From assembly GCF_024199985.1 (NCBI RefSeq), contig NZ_JANARS010000002.1:372001-436000 (forward strand): a DNA stretch of 64,000 bases, given 5' to 3'. A model generated the notes under the pieces. The model was not told where the DNA came from. It worked only from the letters and a program-made list of their open reading frames with translations, and searched no databases. Each line of letters begins with the position of its first letter. Positions within the stretch are counted from its first letter, which is position 1. The DNA is from Nocardioides pinisoli. GTDB lineage: Bacteria; Actinomycetota; Actinomycetes; Propionibacteriales; Nocardioidaceae. This document shows, piece after piece, positions 63,030-64,000 of the stretch. Made by a program: the position numbers and the translations under genes.

Positions 63030-64000
63030 TCAGAGCAGCCCGAGGCCTGCGGCGTGACGGCGTACGGCGTCGGTGTCGGCGGCGAGGACGAACGGCACGT
63101 CCGGGCCCCACGCGTCGGAGACCTTCTCCACGCGCCCGTCGCCCGGGTCGAGCCGCACCTCGCGGATGTAGACCGCGAGGATGCGCCCGGGGTGCTCGCG
63201 CACGATGTCGGCGTAGATCTCGGGGTCGTGCTCGCCGGAGTCGCCGAGGAGGACGAAGGACAGGTCCGGGTGGAGGTCGAGGACCTCGCGGATGCGGTCG
63301 TGCTTCTGCTCGCGCCCCTTCCAGGTGCCGAGCAGGTCGCGTAGCAGCACCGGGCCGAGGGGGAAGCCGCGGTGGCGGAGGAAGGCCACCAGGAACGAGT
63401 GCAGGTTCCACGGGCTCGACGAGACGTAGAAGACCGGGTTCACCTCGGCGGCGAGGTCGCGGTAGAGCTCTGCAGCACCGGGGAACGGCGTCCGGGTCAG
63501 GGCGGAGCCGGCGAGGGTCTGCAGGATCATCCGCCCCACCCGCTGGACCCCGGTCTGCAGGATCGTGTCGTCGACGTCGGAGACGATCCCGAAGCGGGCG
63601 TCGGGGGAGGGGACCCGGACCTCGACCGGTGCCGCGTGCCCGGTGGTGCCCCGGTAGCTGCCGCGCAGGGCGACCGTCCCGTGGGTCCACGGGCTCTCGA
63701 GGTCCGCGGGCGACGCGGGGACGCGGACCAGGAAGTAGCCCTCGGTGTCGGTGACGGTCTCGACGCGTGTGCCGCCCAGCGTGACCGTGAGGGGCACGCC
63801 GGGGAGCTCGTCGGTCAGGAAGTGCCGCAGCGTGCGACGCACGGCGTCCCGGACCCCCTCGCCGTCCACGGCCTCGGTCGCGACCGGGTTGTCCAGGACG
63901 CGACCTCGTACGACGACCCCGGAGGGCCCGCCGTGACCGATGTAGGGCTCGATGCGGAAGTGCTCGGGCGTGCCCGATCGACGACGGCGCAGGCGGGCAC
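63030..64000 (-). CDS. App1-family phosphatase domain protein (DUF2183), N-terminus beyond window edge
   Basis: The frame is open from the stop at 63030 to the right edge (about 323 codons). App1-type signs are FGIVSDVDDTILQTGVQRVG with the haloacid-dehalogenase-like DxD, VNPVFYVSSSPWNLHSFLVA, FPLGPVLLRDLLGTWKGREQ, and a VLLGDSGEHDPEIYADIV end. The N-terminal part visible (EHFRIEPYIGHGGPSGVVVR, then TVALRGSYRGTTGH) is the beta-rich domain typical of the bacterial members. The start is upstream of the window. Substrate unknown; yeast App1 is a phosphatidate phosphatase. Confidence 0.88.
   Translation of the reverse strand, partial: ARLRRRRSGTPEHFRIEPYIGHGGPSGVVVRGRVLDNPVATEAVDGEGVRDAVRRTLRHFLTDELPGVPLTVTLGGTRVETVTDTEGYFLVRVPASPADLESPWTHGTVALRGSYRGTTGHAAPVEVRVPSPDARFGIVSDVDDTILQTGVQRVGRMILQTLAGSALTRTPFPGAAELYRDLAAEVNPVFYVSSSPWNLHSFLVAFLRHRGFPLGPVLLRDLLGTWKGREQKHDRIREVLDLHPDLSFVLLGDSGEHDPEIYADIVREHPGRILAVYIREVRLDPGDGRVEKVSDAWGPDVPFVLAADTDAVRRHAAGLGLL

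Overview
This window is chromosomal DNA of a high-GC actinobacterium, most like Nocardioides or another Nocardioidaceae member. The evidence is GC-rich coding throughout, actinobacterial gene order (ruvCAB-yajC-apt-rel-DUF349-MBL-hisS-aspS; rarA; DUF6167-alaS-ruvX-mltG-aroE-prepilin peptidase-aroCKBQ; efp-nusB), a PaiB protein, and many starts that look leaderless. The genus is inferred from gene order and recall of protein families; no search was run. I see no tRNA, rRNA or CRISPR array.

Layout. 1-1.8 kb: an AraC-type regulator cut by the window edge and a secreted serine hydrolase. 1.9-15.6 kb: housekeeping block (pdxT, yebC, ruvCAB, yajC, apt, rel, DUF349, MBL hydrolase, hisS, aspS), interrupted at 3.3-4.75 kb by a single AbiEi/DUF559-type gene with a large hairpin and a 24-bp direct repeat on each side. 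secD and secF, usually between yajC and apt, are absent there. 15.7-22.2 kb: a five-gene oligopeptide ABC importer. 22.3-36.3 kb: rarA, a luciferase-like oxidoreductase, a TreS-like GH13 enzyme, alaS, ruvX, mltG and most of the shikimate pathway (aroE, aroC, aroK, aroB, aroQ). 36.3-44.4 kb: an accessory block of small regulators, enzymes and unknowns. 44.4-45.4 kb: efp and nusB. 45.5-64 kb: accessory genes including a TetR regulator, a secreted trypsin-like protease, an ATP-dependent DNA ligase, PaiB, an M14 peptidase, a DivIVA-like protein, a DsbA-like protein, a class II amidotransferase, a 5'-nucleotidase, an SNF2-like helicase and an App1 phosphatase cut by the right edge.

The most striking object is a 2,401-bp low-GC insert (48276-50676) in the 3' part of the DNA ligase gene. 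It carries an AAA ATPase overlapping a small TOPRIM-like protein (a candidate anti-phage pair) and its own substitute ligase 3' end. The original ligase 3' end lies intact on the far side of the insert. The two junctions share the 9 bases AACGTCTTG. Joining the flanks at that repeat rebuilds an uninterrupted native ligase reading frame. No integrase lies inside. This looks like a minimal non-autonomous defence island that replaces the 3' end of the gene it enters.

Many transcription units have a TANNNT-like box followed 6-8 bases later by the start codon, so a large share of mRNAs are probably leaderless. I used this to choose several starts.
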